From Peribacillus frigoritolerans (lineage in GTDB: Bacteria > Bacillota > Bacilli > Bacillales > DSM-1321): 64,000 bases of DNA. Under the pieces are notes generated by a model. The model did no database searches. It was given only the letters and a program-made list of their open reading frames with translations, and was not told the DNA's origin. Positions 17,597 to 27,356 of this stretch are shown piece by piece. A program made the position numbers and the translations under genes. Within the stretch, counting starts at the first letter, position 1. Every line of letters begins with the position of its first letter. The stretch is from the NCBI RefSeq assembly GCF_001636405.1, contig NZ_KV440950.1, forward strand, positions 3,080,778 to 3,144,777, written 5' to 3'.

Positions 17597-18505
17597 TGAT
17601 ACTTTAGTTGCTATATCACCTTCAAGAAATAAAGGGATTGCACTGGTACTGACTGGCGCTGCGTTATGGGGAGTGTCAGGAACGGCAGCTCAATATCTAT
17701 TTCAGCAGCAAGGTTTCAGTCCTGAGTGGCTCACTGTTGTACGCTTGTTGCTTTCTGGAATCATTTTATTGGTGGTCGCTTACAAGAATGAAAGACTGAA
17801 AGTTTTTGAGATTTGGAAAACTAAAAATGATGCGCTTCAAATTATCCTTTTTGCCATTCTGGGCATGCTCGCTGTTCAATACACATATTTTGCAGCAATT
17901 GAACATGGCAACGCAGCCACTGCCACTGTCCTTCAATACTTGGCCCCGGCACTGATCACTTGTTATTTAGCCATTCGTTCCAAACGTTTTCCAAGCATTA
18001 CGGTGAGCGTAGCTGTAATCATAGCGATTTTAGGCACTTTTTTGCTTGTGACGGGAGGAAGCATACGTACACTCTCCATTTCTGGGTGGGCAGTATTTTG
18101 GGGAGTAACATCAGCCTTTGCCTTGGCATTCTATACATTGCAGCCTTTTAAACTCCTTTCAAGATGGGGTTCAATGATTGTTGTGGGTTGGGGCATGTTG
18201 ATTGGAGGCATATGCTTTAGCATGATCCATCCCCCATGGGCATTTGAAGGCAAATGGACGTTACCTTCATTTTCAGCGGTTTTATTCATCATCATTTCGG
18301 TACGATCATTGCTTTTTATTTTTATTTGGAAAGTACAAAATTCATATCTGCTTCAGAGGTAAGTTTATTGGCTTCCGTTGAGCCATTATCCGCAACCTTA
18401 ATATCCGTTTTATGGTTGAATGTAACGTTCGGTTTTGCCGAGTGGCTCGGCACACTCTGCATTATAAGCACCATTACGATACTATCCATCGTAAAAAACA
18501 AGTAA
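17589..18505 (+). pseudogene. EamA/DMT-superfamily transporter with a frameshift near 18290
   Basis: A ten-helix drug/metabolite transporter read in two frames. The first (from ATG 17589) covers about eight helices up to SAVLFIII. The second continues from FGTIIAFYFYLESTKF through EPLSATLISVLWL to the stop at 18505. Joining them at ATCATCATTTCGG needs one extra T (ATTTTCGG) and gives a full-length EamA protein of about 305 residues. The break leaves a 258-residue truncated product. It is either a real inactivating deletion or a homopolymer sequencing error. EamA carriers export amino acids or metabolites. Confidence 0.85.
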
Positions 18506-18642
18506 TGTCATTGTAAACCGGGGAAAATCTGCTGTAGTTTATTTTTACTTGGCGATAAAAAACCATAGTCTACACTATAAGGGGATGGCCCGAACATTAA
18601 AGAAAGCTTTATTAGCATGGGTTATATCCATACACTTCTTTA

Positions 18643-18677
18643 AAAAGCAATTACACTGCATGTGAATTGCTTTTTTT
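18643..18677 (+). terminator. Terminator downstream of the DMT transporter
   Basis: AAAAGCAATT (18643-18652) pairs with AATTGCTTTT (18665-18674), T run to 18677. Confidence 0.85.
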
Positions 18678-18788
18678 GTATCTTACGGGTTTTACGCATA
18701 CATTGAGCCATTCAAAATTCGTTAATTAGACTGTTAAACTTATACAGCAACACTTATAGCCCATGTATTTCAACTAATAAAAGGAGAA

Positions 18789-18845
18789 ATGGCATGGAAA
18801 CCGAAATATAAATACGAGTATGGCCGCAATTTTTCAATGAAGTGA
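18789..18845 (+). other. Possible 18-residue peptide frame with RBS
   Basis: AAGGAG followed three bases later by ATG GCA TGG AAA CCG and a stop at 18843. Spacing is short and the peptide (MAWKPKYKYEYGRNFSMK) matches nothing recognised. Reported only because of the ribosome-binding site. Confidence 0.2.
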
Positions 18846-18910
18846 AATCATGAATTAATTCAATGAATACAGAATGGGCTTATTAAATAGCAATTGATCT
18901 TAAGACTAAA

Positions 18911-18954
18911 AATAGATCACAGACTGTTCGATTCCAATCAGGCTGTGATCTATT
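18911..18954. terminator. Hairpin, probable terminator
   Basis: AATAGATCACAG (18911-18922) pairs with CTGTGATCTATT (18943-18954), with A and T runs on either side. It lies just past the end of the minus-strand SDR remnant and may have been its terminator. Confidence 0.7.
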
Positions 18955-19013
18955 TTATTAACCTGCGTCCTATCTGTTATTGGAATGTCCTCAGTGAGAA
19001 AACTTTTATCGAT

Positions 19014-19188
19014 TTAAGGCTGTTGTCGAGATGGTCTTACAATAAACTCATTAACGGTAACATCTTTAGGTTGATTCAAAGCAAAACAGAATCATTTCCG
19101 CTATACGGGTAGGACTAATCGCAAAAGCATCGTATAATTCTTCGAACGGGCCTTTCAAATCTGTGTCAGTAATAGTTTGCGTCTACCG
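19014..19188 (-). pseudogene. C-terminal remnant of a short-chain dehydrogenase
   Basis: Reading the minus strand gives TITDTDLKGPFEELYDAFA, then ISPTRIAEMILF, then after a one-base frame change QPKDVTVNEFIVRPSRQQP and a stop at 19014. This is the typical C-terminus of YdfG/serine-dehydrogenase-like SDR enzymes (PxRIA...AI..P..VxVNEixxRPT). No Rossmann-fold N-terminus is left upstream, so the gene is both truncated and frameshifted. Confidence 0.65.
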
Positions 19189-19292
19189 ACCCAAATTAAT
19201 ATATTATTGCTATAAATGGGGATAAGCCGTTAACAAGGATTACTTGACCGAATAAGATGAAAGAAAATGTAATGACAACAGGGGGGAAATAC

Positions 19293-20054
19293 ATGAAAGT
19301 AGTAATCCTATGTGGAGGAAAGGGTACAAGGATGAGTGAGTTGACAAATGATGTACCCAAACCATTAGCCCAAGTAGGAGGCAAGCCTTTGCTGTGGCAT
19401 ATCATGAAACTATATAAACATTATGGTTTTGATGATTTTATTTTATTGCTTGGATATAAAGGAGATCAGATAAAGGAATACTTTATGAATTATGATTGGA
19501 AAAATCATAATTTTACATTAGATACTTCTACCGGAAACATTCAATTGTTGCAACATCCAGAAAAATGGAAAATCACCTTTCTCGATACCGGCTTAGAGAC
19601 CATGACGGGAGGCAGAATAAAAAGAGCAGAAGAATATATAGGAAACGATACCTTTATGCTTACCTATGCTGATGGATTGGCCAATATAAATTTATTGGAA
19701 TTATTGAAATTCCATAAAGGCAATGGGGCAATTGCGACCGTAACAGGAGTAAATAAAATTAGTCAATATGGTATTTTAACTGTTAATAAAGGAATAGCAG
19801 AATCATTTGCTGAGAAATCACGGAGTGAAGGGATTATTAACGGAGGTTTTTTTGTATTAGAACCTAAAGTATTCGAATACTTAACCGATCATCCCAATTG
19901 CATTTTTGAAGAAGAACCCTTGAAAAATCTGACACTAGATCGTCAATTGGCAGTGTATCTTCATGAAGGATTCTGGATGGGAGCGGATACCTATAAAAAC
20001 GTGTTAGAACTAAATGAAATGTGGAAGCAAGGTATGAATTCTTGGGCGAAGTAA
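19293..20054 (+). CDS. rfbF: Glucose-1-phosphate cytidylyltransferase
   Basis: 253 residues. It makes CDP-glucose from CTP and glucose-1-phosphate. The nucleotide-binding N-terminus VVILCGGKGTRMSELT, the PKPLAQVGGKPLLWHIMKLY segment and the later TGLETMTGGRIKRA and TYADGLANI are characteristic of RfbF. ATG 19293 follows GGGGGGAAA; an upstream in-frame ATG at 19257 lacks a site. First gene of a sugar-nucleotide cluster with RfbG, so the product CDP-glucose is used locally. Confidence 0.93.
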   Translation: MKVVILCGGKGTRMSELTNDVPKPLAQVGGKPLLWHIMKLYKHYGFDDFILLLGYKGDQIKEYFMNYDWKNHNFTLDTSTGNIQLLQHPEKWKITFLDTGLETMTGGRIKRAEEYIGNDTFMLTYADGLANINLLELLKFHKGNGAIATVTGVNKISQYGILTVNKGIAESFAEKSRSEGIINGGFFVLEPKVFEYLTDHPNCIFEEEPLKNLTLDRQLAVYLHEGFWMGADTYKNVLELNEMWKQGMNSWAK

Positions 20055-20083
20055 CGAATTAAGATGGAAGGCAAAGAATGTGA

Positions 20084-21067
20084 ATGAATAGTATGAATCC
20101 ATTTTGGAAGGATCGGAATGTTTTAGTTACAGGATGTACAGGCTTTCTGGGAAGGTATTTAGTAAATGAATTGACAAAATCAGGTGTAAATGTAACAGGA
20201 CTTATTCGAGGGAAAGGTTTGAACTCCTCTTCTTTTCACGAGGACCTATGTTCAAACATCAACTATGTTCACGGAACATTAGCGGATCTCCCAATGATCC
20301 AAGAGGCACTGGAGAAATATGAAATAGATACTGTTTTTCATCTGGCTGCACAATCCATCGTGGGGACAGCGAATCAGAATCCAGTTCATACTTTTGAAAC
20401 CAATATACGTGGTACATGGAACCTATTAGAAGCTTGCCGGCATCATCCGGTAAAAAGAATAATCATTACATCAAGTGAAAAATCATATGGTCATCATACA
20501 CGAGTCCCACTTGATGAAACCTTCCCCCTACAAGGGAGACAACCATATGATGTTTCAAAAAGCTGTGCTGACCTAATAGCCCATACCTATTTTTATACTT
20601 ACAAACTGCCTGTATGTATCACAAGATTCGGAAATGTATACGGGGGTGGAGATTTAAACTTTAATCGGATCATACCTCAAACCATCCGCTCTATTATTCA
20701 TCATAAATCCCCCGTAATAAGGAGTGATGGCACTTTTGTTCGCGACTATTTCCATGTTGAAGATGCCATACATGCCATGATGCTATTGGCAGAAAAAATG
20801 GAGGAATTGGAGATTGCGGGAGAAGCGTTTAACTTCAGTAATGAAAAACCGTTAAGTGTATTGGATGTCGTAACTAAAATATTGACTGTTATGAATAGTG
20901 ATTTGCATCCAATCATTCTAAAATTAGCAAACAACGAATCAAAACAGCAATTTCTGTCTGCCCAAAAAGCAGAAGAGGTATTAGGCTGGAAACCAATCTT
21001 TAGTTTTGATGTAGGTTTAAAGAGAACAATAGAATGGTATAAGGAATATTTCCGATTAGGAGAGTAG
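20084..21067 (+). CDS. NAD(P)-dependent sugar-nucleotide epimerase/reductase
   Basis: 327 residues, extended SDR fold. The dinucleotide site is [12 protein letters not shown]. The catalytic Ser lies in TSSEKSYG and the Tyr-Lys pair in [19 protein letters not shown] and DYFHVEDA complete the family pattern. Placed between rfbF and rfbG, it probably converts the CDP-4-keto-6-deoxyglucose made by RfbG, by epimerisation or 4-keto reduction. No rfbH-like 3-dehydrase is in the cluster, so a 3,6-dideoxy sugar is not supported. Exact product unknown. Confidence 0.88.
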   Translation: MNSMNPFWKDRNVLVTGCTGFLGRYLVNELTKSGVNVTGLIRGKGLNSSSFHEDLCSNINYVHGTLADLPMIQEALEKYEIDTVFHLAAQSIVGTANQNPVHTFETNIRGTWNLLEACRHHPVKRIIITSSEKSYGHHTRVPLDETFPLQGRQPYDVSKSCADLIAHTYFYTYKLPVCITRFGNVYGGGDLNFNRIIPQTIRSIIHHKSPVIRSDGTFVRDYFHVEDAIHAMMLLAEKMEELEIAGEAFNFSNEKPLSVLDVVTKILTVMNSDLHPIILKLANNESKQQFLSAQKAEEVLGWKPIFSFDVGLKRTIEWYKEYFRLGE

Positions 21068-21106
21068 AATTGAACAATTTGAGGAATGAAAAGAAGGTGT
21101 TAGTTT

Positions 21107-22201
21107 ATGAATAAAGATTTTTGGTATGGAAAAAAAGTACTTGTTACCGGTCATACCGGATTTAAAGGTTCCTGGTTATGTTTGTTGCTTTATTCATTAG
21201 GCGCTAAGGTAACAGGATATAGTATGAGGCCCCCAACTTCCCCCAGTTTATTCGAATTATGCCGTATCGACCAGCTGATACCTACCCGATATGCGGATAT
21301 TAGGGACATCAACACATTACAATCCACTATTTTAGAACTAATGCCTGAAATTGTCATTCATATGGCAGCACAGCCATTAGTTAGAGCCTCCTACTTAAAC
21401 CCAGTTGAAACCTATGAAATTAACGTAATGGGAACCGTTCACTTACTAGAAGCCGTCCGAAATGCCATCCACAAGGGCATTCCCATCAAAGCCGTGATTA
21501 ACGTAACCACTGACAAATGCTATGGAAATAAGGAGTGGTTTTGGGGTTACCGGGAAAACGATGTGCTCGGCGGATATGATCCATATTCCAGCAGTAAAGC
21601 CTGCTCAGAATTAGTCACTGAAGCTTATCGAAAATCATTTTTTAATTTGGAGGATTATGAATCGCACGGAGTAGGGGTCGCAACTGCAAGAGCCGGTAAC
21701 GTCATCGGCGGTGGTGATTGGGCGGTTGATCGCTTAATACCGGATTGCATTAAAACCTTGTTAAGGGGAGAAAAAATTAAAATTAGAAATCCTTATGCTA
21801 TTCGGCCGTGGCAGCATGTCCTCGATCCGTTAAGTGGGTACCTATTATTGGTAGAGAAATTATATAGTGATGGAAAGCAATATTCCGAAGGCTGGAATTT
21901 TGGTCCAGACGATGATAGCGGAAAATCCGTTGAATGGGTTGTGAAGAGTCTTTGTTCCAAATGGGGAGAGGATGCCACATATGAAATTGAAAACGGACGT
22001 CATCTACATGAAGCCCATCAATTAAGACTCGATTGCTCAAAAGCGAAATTCAAATTGGGGTGGTATCCGAAATGGAATACCGAATGTGCAATTGACAAAG
22101 TCATTGAATGGACACAGGCCTATCAATCTAATTCTGACTTGATGGCTGTTTGCATGAAGCAGATTGATGAGTATCGTAATATTGATATGAAATCTATTTA
22201 A
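21107..22201 (+). CDS. rfbG: CDP-glucose 4,6-dehydratase
   Basis: 364 residues. Converts CDP-glucose to CDP-4-keto-6-deoxyglucose using bound NAD. VTGHTGFKGSWLCLLL is the RfbG-type nucleotide-binding loop. VTTDKCYGNKEW and YDPYSSSKACSEL hold the catalytic Thr/Asp/Lys and Tyr-Lys residues, and ARAGNVIGGGDWAVDRLIPD is diagnostic of this enzyme (longer than usual epimerases). It follows the epimerase by 39 bases, one operon. Confidence 0.95.
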   Translation: MNKDFWYGKKVLVTGHTGFKGSWLCLLLYSLGAKVTGYSMRPPTSPSLFELCRIDQLIPTRYADIRDINTLQSTILELMPEIVIHMAAQPLVRASYLNPVETYEINVMGTVHLLEAVRNAIHKGIPIKAVINVTTDKCYGNKEWFWGYRENDVLGGYDPYSSSKACSELVTEAYRKSFFNLEDYESHGVGVATARAGNVIGGGDWAVDRLIPDCIKTLLRGEKIKIRNPYAIRPWQHVLDPLSGYLLLVEKLYSDGKQYSEGWNFGPDDDSGKSVEWVVKSLCSKWGEDATYEIENGRHLHEAHQLRLDCSKAKFKLGWYPKWNTECAIDKVIEWTQAYQSNSDLMAVCMKQIDEYRNIDMKSI

Positions 22202-22278
22202 CTCATAACATTCAAAATTTTTCAACTGTAGTTATATAGGAACTAATTTATCTTAAAAAAAGAAAATGAGGTGCTTCA

Positions 22279-23190
22279 ATGGAAAATGTTTATTGTTCCA
22301 TTTTATCGAAAGGCAGGGTATACCAATTCCTTGCCTTGGTTTTTTCCTTGCAAAAGATGTCAAAGGAGGATTTTGATCTATTCGCACTTTGCATTCAAGA
22401 TGAGACGTATAACTTATTGGAAAAATTAAATATTAAAAATCTTCACGTCGTTCATGAAAAAGAACTTGGAGAAGAAGTTCTAGCTTTAAAAACAGAAAGA
22501 AAGATCCATGAATACTGTTGGACGTTAAAACCTATTTTTTTAGAACATCTTATGATGAAACATCATTCGGCAAGTCGATTAACCTATCTTGATTGTGATT
22601 TATATTTTTGGAATGACCCTTCCATTATATTCAAGAATCAACCAGATTGCTCGGTCCTATTGTCTCCGGAAGAAAAGTACAACCCCTCTTGGAGTCCCGG
22701 CTTTATGCATTATATGCAAAAAATAACGGGAGTTTATAACTCTGGATATATAAGCTTCAAAAAGGATGAATTTGGTCTATCTTGTTTGCAGTGGTGGAAA
22801 AAGAAATGCATTGAACGATGTGAAATTGTACCTAGTGAGGGGTTTTTTGGTGATCAGAAATATTTAGATCAAATGCCAAAGTTATTTTCCAATGTTTGTG
22901 ATATCACAACACCAGGAGTCAATATCGGTATATGGAATGACCTGAAATTTCAATTCCATGAAGATGATGGTGCAGTTTATGTAAATAAAGATAGGCTTAT
23001 CTTTTATCACTTTTGCGGTTTGAGAATTGTGAATAAAAATAAAATCGAGTTAATATTTAACCAGAAAAGTGTTCCATTTATCTTTGAGTATTATCAACAG
23101 AAGCTCCAGGAGGCAATCGATTTGGCAGAAAAAATTGATCCCCCTTTCAACGGATATGCATCTGAAGAAGATTTGAAACGGTATTGGTAG
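22279..23190 (+). CDS. Putative nucleotide-diphospho-sugar transferase (GT-A fold)
   Basis: 303 residues. The DxD-like sugar-nucleotide/metal motif is visible in LTYLDCDLYFW near residue 105, following KPIFLEHLM. SPGFMHYM and GVYNSGYISFK resemble GT8/GT77-like transferases. No membrane segments. Cluster context suggests transfer of the local 6-deoxy sugar, or of an adjacent sugar, onto a glycan. Acceptor unknown. Confidence 0.8.
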   Translation: MENVYCSILSKGRVYQFLALVFSLQKMSKEDFDLFALCIQDETYNLLEKLNIKNLHVVHEKELGEEVLALKTERKIHEYCWTLKPIFLEHLMMKHHSASRLTYLDCDLYFWNDPSIIFKNQPDCSVLLSPEEKYNPSWSPGFMHYMQKITGVYNSGYISFKKDEFGLSCLQWWKKKCIERCEIVPSEGFFGDQKYLDQMPKLFSNVCDITTPGVNIGIWNDLKFQFHEDDGAVYVNKDRLIFYHFCGLRIVNKNKIELIFNQKSVPFIFEYYQQKLQEAIDLAEKIDPPFNGYASEEDLKRYW

Positions 23191-23269
23191 CTGAATGGGT
23201 ACTCGCAATTTGTCAATAATGGCTTTGGATGTATAAATGATTCCCATCACAAATGAAGAAGGTGAAATG

Positions 23270-24481
23270 ATGAAAGCAAGTATTATTATCCCATCCTATA
23301 ATGCAAAGGAACGGTTATATTTAAACCTGCTCTCTCTATCGTACCAAGACTACCCACATCAGGATTTTGAAGTGATTGTGATCGACAATGGATCAACAGA
23401 TGACACGATTGATATGCTATCTAAATTCGAAGCAAAATTCCCTCTTATAACATTACGAGTGGATCAGAATAGGGGAATCGCCTATGGGAGGAACCTAGGC
23501 ATATTAAAGGCTAACGGAGATATTCTGATTTTTCATGATAGTGATATGATCGCGTCAAAAGATTATGTAAGAAAGCATATCGAGGCACATCAAGAAAAAA
23601 ACAAGGTGGTTTGTGGATTATGTTGGCTGAGAATATACAGTTTTTATTATGAAAATTTTAAATCCTTTCACCAACAGCTATTTAAAAGGTTAAACAACCC
23701 ATATACTGGGGTTCAACAAGTAAACGATATTGTCTATCAACTAATATCTGAAAAACAGATCAAAGACGGCTCGTTTATGAACTATAGCTTCGAATTTGAT
23801 AACGTTATTCTCTTTTCCTATTTAAAACAAACCCTTCAAACGTATAAGGAGAATTTAACGGGTTACCATTTTCCATGGAGGTATTTTCTAACAAATAACG
23901 CTTCAGTTGAACGAAAAAGGGTTTTGGAAATTGGTTTATTTGATGAAAAAAATGCAAATTGGGGATTTGAGGACTTTGACTTAGGCTATAGGCTCTACAA
24001 ATCCGGTAGTGAATTTTCTGTCAGACACGATATTATAAGCGCACATCAAGAACATGAGCGAAATTATACGACCAAAGAAATTAAAGCAAGTACTGATTAC
24101 TGGTTTGAAAAATATAATGAAATTGATTATATAGATATGCTTTTAAGCCTGCTATTTGACATCGCTTCTATTTTTCCACCCATGGAACCCATTATCGAAT
24201 CAACGCATTTAAACAGTTTGATGGAAGAAATATACGAAATACGTAAACTCTCAAAGTACAGTGATCTATTAGATTTTTTTCGGGAAATGCTACAAATAGC
24301 CAAAAAGAAATATTTGAAACAAGAGGATCAAATTCAATTAAATGATTTGGGTAAAAGTATAGATTTTAATATTGTTTTCCAAAAGGTAAACGAAATTCAT
24401 GAAAAATTTGGCATGATTCATTTTTATAACGCCTTTTTTGCATTAAATAATTATATTTCAAATAGTTTTTCGACAAAGTGA
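23270..24481 (+). CDS. Family 2 glycosyltransferase (paralogue A)
   Basis: About 403 residues. GT-A N-terminus ASIIIPSYNAKERLYLNLLS, then VIVIDNGSTDDT and the DxD-type HDSDM. The acceptor-side motif is FDEKNANWGFEDFDLGYRL (ED catalytic pair). Start ATG 23270 aligns with the paralogue at 25554; an adjacent ATG is at 23267. The C-terminal 130 residues are helical and of unknown role. It overlaps the following kinase region by spacing typical of one operon. Confidence 0.88.
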   Translation: MKASIIIPSYNAKERLYLNLLSLSYQDYPHQDFEVIVIDNGSTDDTIDMLSKFEAKFPLITLRVDQNRGIAYGRNLGILKANGDILIFHDSDMIASKDYVRKHIEAHQEKNKVVCGLCWLRIYSFYYENFKSFHQQLFKRLNNPYTGVQQVNDIVYQLISEKQIKDGSFMNYSFEFDNVILFSYLKQTLQTYKENLTGYHFPWRYFLTNNASVERKRVLEIGLFDEKNANWGFEDFDLGYRLYKSGSEFSVRHDIISAHQEHERNYTTKEIKASTDYWFEKYNEIDYIDMLLSLLFDIASIFPPMEPIIESTHLNSLMEEIYEIRKLSKYSDLLDFFREMLQIAKKKYLKQEDQIQLNDLGKSIDFNIVFQKVNEIHEKFGMIHFYNAFFALNNYISNSFSTK

Positions 24482-24495
24482 AAGGGGTTTTCAAC

Positions 24496-25446
24496 ATGGA
24501 CTTTCCATTAGGCGACCTCCAATCAATATGCAGGGAATTTGGAATTGGAGATCTGATAGCAGTTGAAGGCCGCCTTGGTGGGTTTGTAAATACGAATTTA
24601 AAAATCAAAACAAAAAAAGGCCTTTTTGTCATTCGAATCTATAGAGAAAAGTTTGATCCACAACGTATTCACTATGCACATGATATCATTTCGATTCTCC
24701 GTTCATCCAATGTACCAGCATTAATGCCTATACAAAATAAATTTGAAAACTATTTTTCAACATACAATGAACATTTTATAGAAGTTACTCCGTTCGTACA
24801 GGCTAATCATTTCCAGTGGATTCCAAACCAAGCCTACTTCAGCGGCATCATGCTGCGAAAAATGCACCAAACACTAATGCATGTTAAAAAAGATCCTCCA
24901 CCAAGAAAGTCTATATACGATTATTACAATTGGAGTGTGTTGGACGATATGTCTAAATTACAGCCACTTTACAACTGGACGAATCAGAACATATTGGAAA
25001 TCTATCAAATAAATGAATTGATTCTGAATAATTCCCGAAATTTAGAAAGCGCTTCCATAGATCTACCTACAACGATTTTACATGGCGATTGGCACCCCGG
25101 GAATCAGCTTTACCAAAAAAACAGTGAAGTGTGCTGTATATTGGACTTCGATTCGATTCAGCGAGGGGAATGTGTCTTTGATGTGGCCTACGCACTTTAT
25201 TTTTACTTATTAAAAGATAAAAGCGAAGCATTTGGGAAGCCTTTTTTGCAAGGTTATGGCGCATTATCTGAACAAGAACAAATGGTACTCCCTGTTATGA
25301 TTGCTAAACTTGGATTGTTTTTTGGGAGTTTTATTAATAAAGGGGATTTAGAGTTTTCAAAGCAAAAGGAATTAGTGGAATGGGTACTCTCCCATGAAGG
25401 TATCAAAACGCTGCAAGATATGGTCAGACCGGATATTGCACGCTAA
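24496..25446 (+). CDS. APH-fold phosphotransferase (small-molecule or sugar kinase)
   Basis: About 316 residues. The kinase-like catalytic loop is LHGDWHPGNQL and the metal-binding motif LDFDSIQRG, as in aminoglycoside phosphotransferase/choline kinase-like proteins. ATG 24496 follows AAAGGGG at 8 bases; a GTG at 24478 overlaps the previous stop. Lying between two paralogous glycosyltransferases, it more likely phosphorylates a sugar or glycan component than an antibiotic. Substrate not known. Confidence 0.85.
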   Translation: MDFPLGDLQSICREFGIGDLIAVEGRLGGFVNTNLKIKTKKGLFVIRIYREKFDPQRIHYAHDIISILRSSNVPALMPIQNKFENYFSTYNEHFIEVTPFVQANHFQWIPNQAYFSGIMLRKMHQTLMHVKKDPPPRKSIYDYYNWSVLDDMSKLQPLYNWTNQNILEIYQINELILNNSRNLESASIDLPTTILHGDWHPGNQLYQKNSEVCCILDFDSIQRGECVFDVAYALYFYLLKDKSEAFGKPFLQGYGALSEQEQMVLPVMIAKLGLFFGSFINKGDLEFSKQKELVEWVLSHEGIKTLQDMVRPDIAR

Positions 25447-25553
25447 CACTGGAATTTTGCTTAATCTTAAACTAGTACATCCCAATTGACATTATCCTTT
25501 TTGTTTTGTCATTTTGTTAGGATTTATAAGCTACATTAGCGAGGTGTACCTGT

Positions 25554-26783
25554 GTGAAAGCAAGTATTATTATTCCGTCTTACAATGCATGTGAACGTCT
25601 TTATTATAATCTGCTATCCCTAAATCTTCAGGACTATCCCCATGAGCAATTTGAAGTCATTGTCATCGATAATGGTTCTACTGACAGTACTGCCAAAATG
25701 CTATCGGAATTTTCAGCGAGTTTCCGACTTGAAACTGTTAGAGTAGCTGAAAATAAAGGTATTGCATATGGAAGAAACCAGGGTATTTCAAAAGCGACAG
25801 GAGATATACTCATTTTTCATGACAGTGATATGATTGCTGAGAAAAATTTTGTCAGAAAACATTTGGAAGCACATCATAATGAGAATACGGTAGTTTGCGG
25901 GTTCATTTGGAAGGAGATTTTCACCTATTATTACAAAAATTTTGAGGATTTCAGAATCTCCGAATTTGATAAAGTAAAAGATCGATTTCACTACCAATCC
26001 AAGGATTTCGATCAAGATATACTTCAATTGATTCCTCCAGAAAAGATCACCGATGGCAGTTTCATAAAATATAGCTTCGGAAAAGAAACGCCCTTTATCG
26101 ATTCTTTAGAAAAAGTCATTCAAGAATTTGGATCAGACCTAAAACGATACCATTTGCCTTGGAGGTTTTTTATCACCAATAATTCATCAGCACCTAGAAA
26201 AAAAGTAATAGAAGTCGGCATGTTTGATGAAAAGATTGTGAATTGGGGTTTTGAGGACTATGACCTTGGGATTCAGCTATATAAGTCTGGTTGTAAATTT
26301 AAACTCTCGAATATTGTAAACGTCCATCAGGCACATCCAAAAAATTACATGAAAGGTGAGGCCCTTAAAAGCTTTGAATATATATGTAATAAGTATAACG
26401 ATATTAGGCATATTGATATTGTTCTCGCTTGCATATGCACATTTTTGCGTGGTTCCCTATCCATTGACGAAAAAGGGTTGAACCATATCGTGGAAGATCT
26501 TTATATTCTTCAAGAAATAGGTAAATACAATAGACTGTTGAGTTATTATCTAGAACTCCTCCAAATGAAAAGGAAATCCTATTTTAAAATGGGAGATAAA
26601 AAATTAAAAGAAGCGCCAAGTGCTGGCATGGAGGAAAGTGAACTAGAGCAGCAGATCAATGAATTGTTGGAAACATATGAAATACGACATTTTGCACATG
26701 CACTTTTAGCCTTGCGAAGGGATTTAAAAAGGAATTTAACAGAAGGAGACAGAAGTTTTAGAGGGCACTATAAATCCGAATAA
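25554..26783 (+). CDS. Family 2 glycosyltransferase (paralogue B)
   Basis: 409 residues, GTG start behind GAGGTG. It shares the layout and most motifs of the gene at 23270: ASIIIPSYNACERLYYNLLS, VIVIDNGSTDSTA, FHDSDMIAEKNFVRKH and NWGFEDYDLGIQLYKSG. The two plainly arose by duplication, including their helical C-terminal tails. It ends the cluster; a terminator follows at 26832. Confidence 0.88.
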   Translation: MKASIIIPSYNACERLYYNLLSLNLQDYPHEQFEVIVIDNGSTDSTAKMLSEFSASFRLETVRVAENKGIAYGRNQGISKATGDILIFHDSDMIAEKNFVRKHLEAHHNENTVVCGFIWKEIFTYYYKNFEDFRISEFDKVKDRFHYQSKDFDQDILQLIPPEKITDGSFIKYSFGKETPFIDSLEKVIQEFGSDLKRYHLPWRFFITNNSSAPRKKVIEVGMFDEKIVNWGFEDYDLGIQLYKSGCKFKLSNIVNVHQAHPKNYMKGEALKSFEYICNKYNDIRHIDIVLACICTFLRGSLSIDEKGLNHIVEDLYILQEIGKYNRLLSYYLELLQMKRKSYFKMGDKKLKEAPSAGMEESELEQQINELLETYEIRHFAHALLALRRDLKRNLTEGDRSFRGHYKSE

Positions 26784-26831
26784 GGTAAAGGTTGACTAGT
26801 AAAGTGATTATGTCATTTTCCATATCTGATC

Positions 26832-26858
26832 AAAGAGAGGGCACTACGCTCTCTTTTT
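26832..26858 (+). terminator. Terminator of the CDP-sugar cluster
   Basis: AAAGAGAG (26832-26839) pairs with CTCTCTTT (26849-26856), with a T run. Confidence 0.85.
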
Positions 26859-26930
26859 CGCATGATTGCCGGGTGTAAGATCACGGAGGGCACGCGTAGA
26901 TTACTGGTCCTTTGTTCGAACTTATATGAT

Positions 26931-27356
26931 CTAAGTTAGAACTAAACCTGTTTCTCCGTTTTCGGTGGAAAAGAACGGTGTTCCTAGCAGCTTTAATTTA
27001 TCTTCAGATATTCCTACTCCTGTATCAACTCACTTTTATATGAATCTCTCCATTTTTATAATAATGTTCAATTCTAATTTTCCCCTTGCCTTGAAATTCA
27101 TCCATTGCCTCAATTGCATTCTTCAACAAGTTAAAAAAGGGTTTTAGGAATAAATTACTCTTTCTAAATTTCTCTCTGTATCACTTAGAGCCCATTCTAT
27201 TTCCACCTTATAAAGTTTTTCTTGGAATAAAAACAAAATAGAAGCTAACCCCTTACATAAATCACTGGGAACAAAGGGTTCCTCATGTAAATCGGTTTAG
27301 AAACGTGTAATAGATTTTGCAGAGCTTCTAATGCTTTTTTCTAATTTAGCTTCTAT
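26931..27356 (-). pseudogene. Decayed sensor histidine kinase (C-terminal part)
   Basis: The minus strand, read across two in-frame stops and small frame changes, gives KLEKSIRSSAKSITRF, TDLHEEPFVPSDLCKGLAS, LLKNAIEAMDEF, GEIHIKVS (stop) VGISEDKLKLLGTPFFSTENG and TGLVLT before a stop at 26931. These are the N, G1, F and G2 boxes of a Bacillus sporulation-kinase-type ATPase domain. Everything upstream, including the phospho-accepting His, is lost. Not functional as a kinase. Confidence 0.75.

Noticed and set aside
24496-25446. Aminoglycoside resistance kinase
   Set aside because: The APH fold is shared by many sugar and metabolite kinases, and its place inside a glycan cluster argues against resistance.
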